DNA from: Urophycis tenuis
Lineage: Eukaryota; Chordata; Actinopteri; Gadiformes; Phycidae
Direction of reading: 5' to 3'
Assembly (NCBI GenBank): GCA_036785325.1
Contig: JAXIVH010000005.1
Span: 7,672,534 to 7,736,533 of the forward strand
DNA: 64,000 bases
Shown: positions 62,869-64,000 of the stretch, piece by piece
How the letters are laid out: every line of letters starts with the position of its first letter
Numbering within the stretch: position 1 is the first letter of the stretch
Made by a program: the position numbers and the translations under genes
The notes under the pieces: generated by a model
Told to the model about the DNA's origin: nothing
The model's input: the letters and a program-made list of their open reading frames with translations, nothing else
Database searches by the model: none

Positions 62869-64000
62869 GTCACCATTATAAGAAGCTCCTGTAATGGCTT
62901 CCATCTCCCCCTCCTAATAACAGACCCCCTCCCCCTCTAATACTGTACTGAGGTAACCACTCATCAATTCAGAGGGGCAGGCAGCATGAGCGAATACACA
63001 TTGGTAAATCATTACAGGGTCAGCAGCCTCTCGCAGCCCTTGGGAGGGTAATCACGCTTTCACTTTCACTGATTCATTACCGTGATAAGCCGTTGTTGTA
63101 TTTTTCTCGTTTTTTTTCCTCTGATAACACTATGATTATTTCATGTAAGAAGTCTTGTGAGTCCATTTGCCCAGGTAATTCTGATCAGGTAATTCTGATC
63201 AGGTAATTCCTTGCAGGGGACGAGACCGTGGTGATCATCTCGCTACTCCCCTCGTTCAAGCACGACCCTTCTATAATGCCTTGCCCTCCTTGGTGTTTTG
63301 GAAAGACACAGTCTTCTCATTCAGTAGCCTGAATGAGTAGCCTAGCTCTAGCTCTAGCCTCGTGTTCGCCTCTTCGGCGATGGGATGACTCTTTGTTATA
63401 TCAAGAGAATATGAAAATGATGGAGTCCATTTTGTACTTTGTGTATTATTTGAACTTCCATACACAGGTTCCTCCACTCTGTGTTTAAATGAAAAGGGCC
63501 GTGCGGTAAGCAAACATCACCTTTCCCTCAGCGATGGCCTACATGCCGACAGCTCTGACCGCAAGTAAAGGAAAGCAGAGCATTAAATCCATATCATATT
63601 TTATTCAACAATGCAAAAAGAGGAAGACTGCATCAATAACCCGCCATTAAGAGGAGGCAGCGTGCAGCAGACTCGGCCTGGCGAACCTCAATCCATCCCG
63701 CCCGTTCCCTTTTGTTAAAGCAGCACTTCCATTGACTCACCATTGAAGCACCTTCTCGCGTGCTTTTGTTTTGTGTATCTCGGGGCTCGTCTCCAAATAA
63801 AAACCGATAACGTCGCTCCGCTGTCGTGAGCCGTTTAATTTCGGACGCTTAGGAGTGGAAAAAACAATAGAGCGGCCCCGGCGTCTGTCCTGTGCGGGTG
63901 ATTTGTAGGCGGGCGGCGCTCCGCGGGCTGTCTGTAGCCCCAGGCTAGGGCGCTGAGGACTTTCATCCGCTGGAATGCAGATGGAGTCAAAAACGGTTGG

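Larger units (their letters stand above)
58345..64000. other. Right end: probable tspan4 intron, no exon seen
   Basis: No stretch resembles the missing tetraspanin TM1-TM3 exons. Contents are (CA)n arrays (58613-58702, 60085-60148, 61761-61810, 62570-62626, 62794-62866), poly-C and poly-G runs, a (GTT)n run (60397-60418), a TGG run near 60727, and otherwise unassigned sequence. Since the tetraspanin's upstream exons must be further right, this is most likely intron. Confidence 0.6.

Noticed and set aside
58345..64000. Search for tspan4 exons encoding TM1-TM3
   Set aside because: No reverse-complement match to the expected ENKCLL or FFAYTDK-like segments; they must lie beyond the window.

Overview
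This window is a piece of a vertebrate nuclear genome, almost certainly a ray-finned (teleost) fish. It shows many short exons with canonical splice sites, vertebrate protein families, tRNA-derived SINEs and LINE tails of types common in teleosts, and a very high load of CA/GT, CT and poly-C/poly-G repeats. Nothing bacterial or viral was recognised. Some fish lineages, such as cods, are known for dense microsatellites, but that alone does not fix the species.

Left two thirds (246-38719, + strand): the 3' part of ddb1, damage-specific DNA-binding protein 1, the adaptor of CUL4 ubiquitin ligases. I placed 23 consecutive coding exons by joining splice sites in frame. They give 957 residues, matching residues 184-1140 of the 1140-residue human protein with no net length change, and end in the family's C-terminal ELTRIH and a TAG stop. 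The first 183 residues lie upstream of the window. All introns are GT-AG except the one between the 21st and 22nd exons of the window, which has the hallmarks of an AT-AC U12-type (minor spliceosome) intron. The introns carry most of the mobile and satellite DNA: a piggyBac-like MITE, a 661-bp terminal-inverted-repeat element, SINE and LINE fragments, two minisatellites, fold-back sequences and long microsatellites that often abut splice sites.

Middle (about 38870-53376): about 14.5 kb where I find no supported gene. It is AT-richer, holds SINEs, a LINE tail, a CA-rich higher-order repeat and a 200-base run of N (46301-46500). A few open frames are noted as weak candidates only.

Right end (53377-58344 and beyond, - strand): two internal exons of a tetraspanin, best matched to tspan4, lying tail to tail with ddb1. 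They encode most of the large extracellular loop, including the CCG motif. The start of the gene lies beyond the right edge. The last coding exons, expected between 38.9 and 53.4 kb, were not found and may be in the N gap. From 58345 to 64000 only microsatellites and unassigned, probably intronic, sequence is seen. The two genes have unrelated jobs (nuclear DNA repair and ubiquitylation versus membrane organisation); nothing here suggests they work together.
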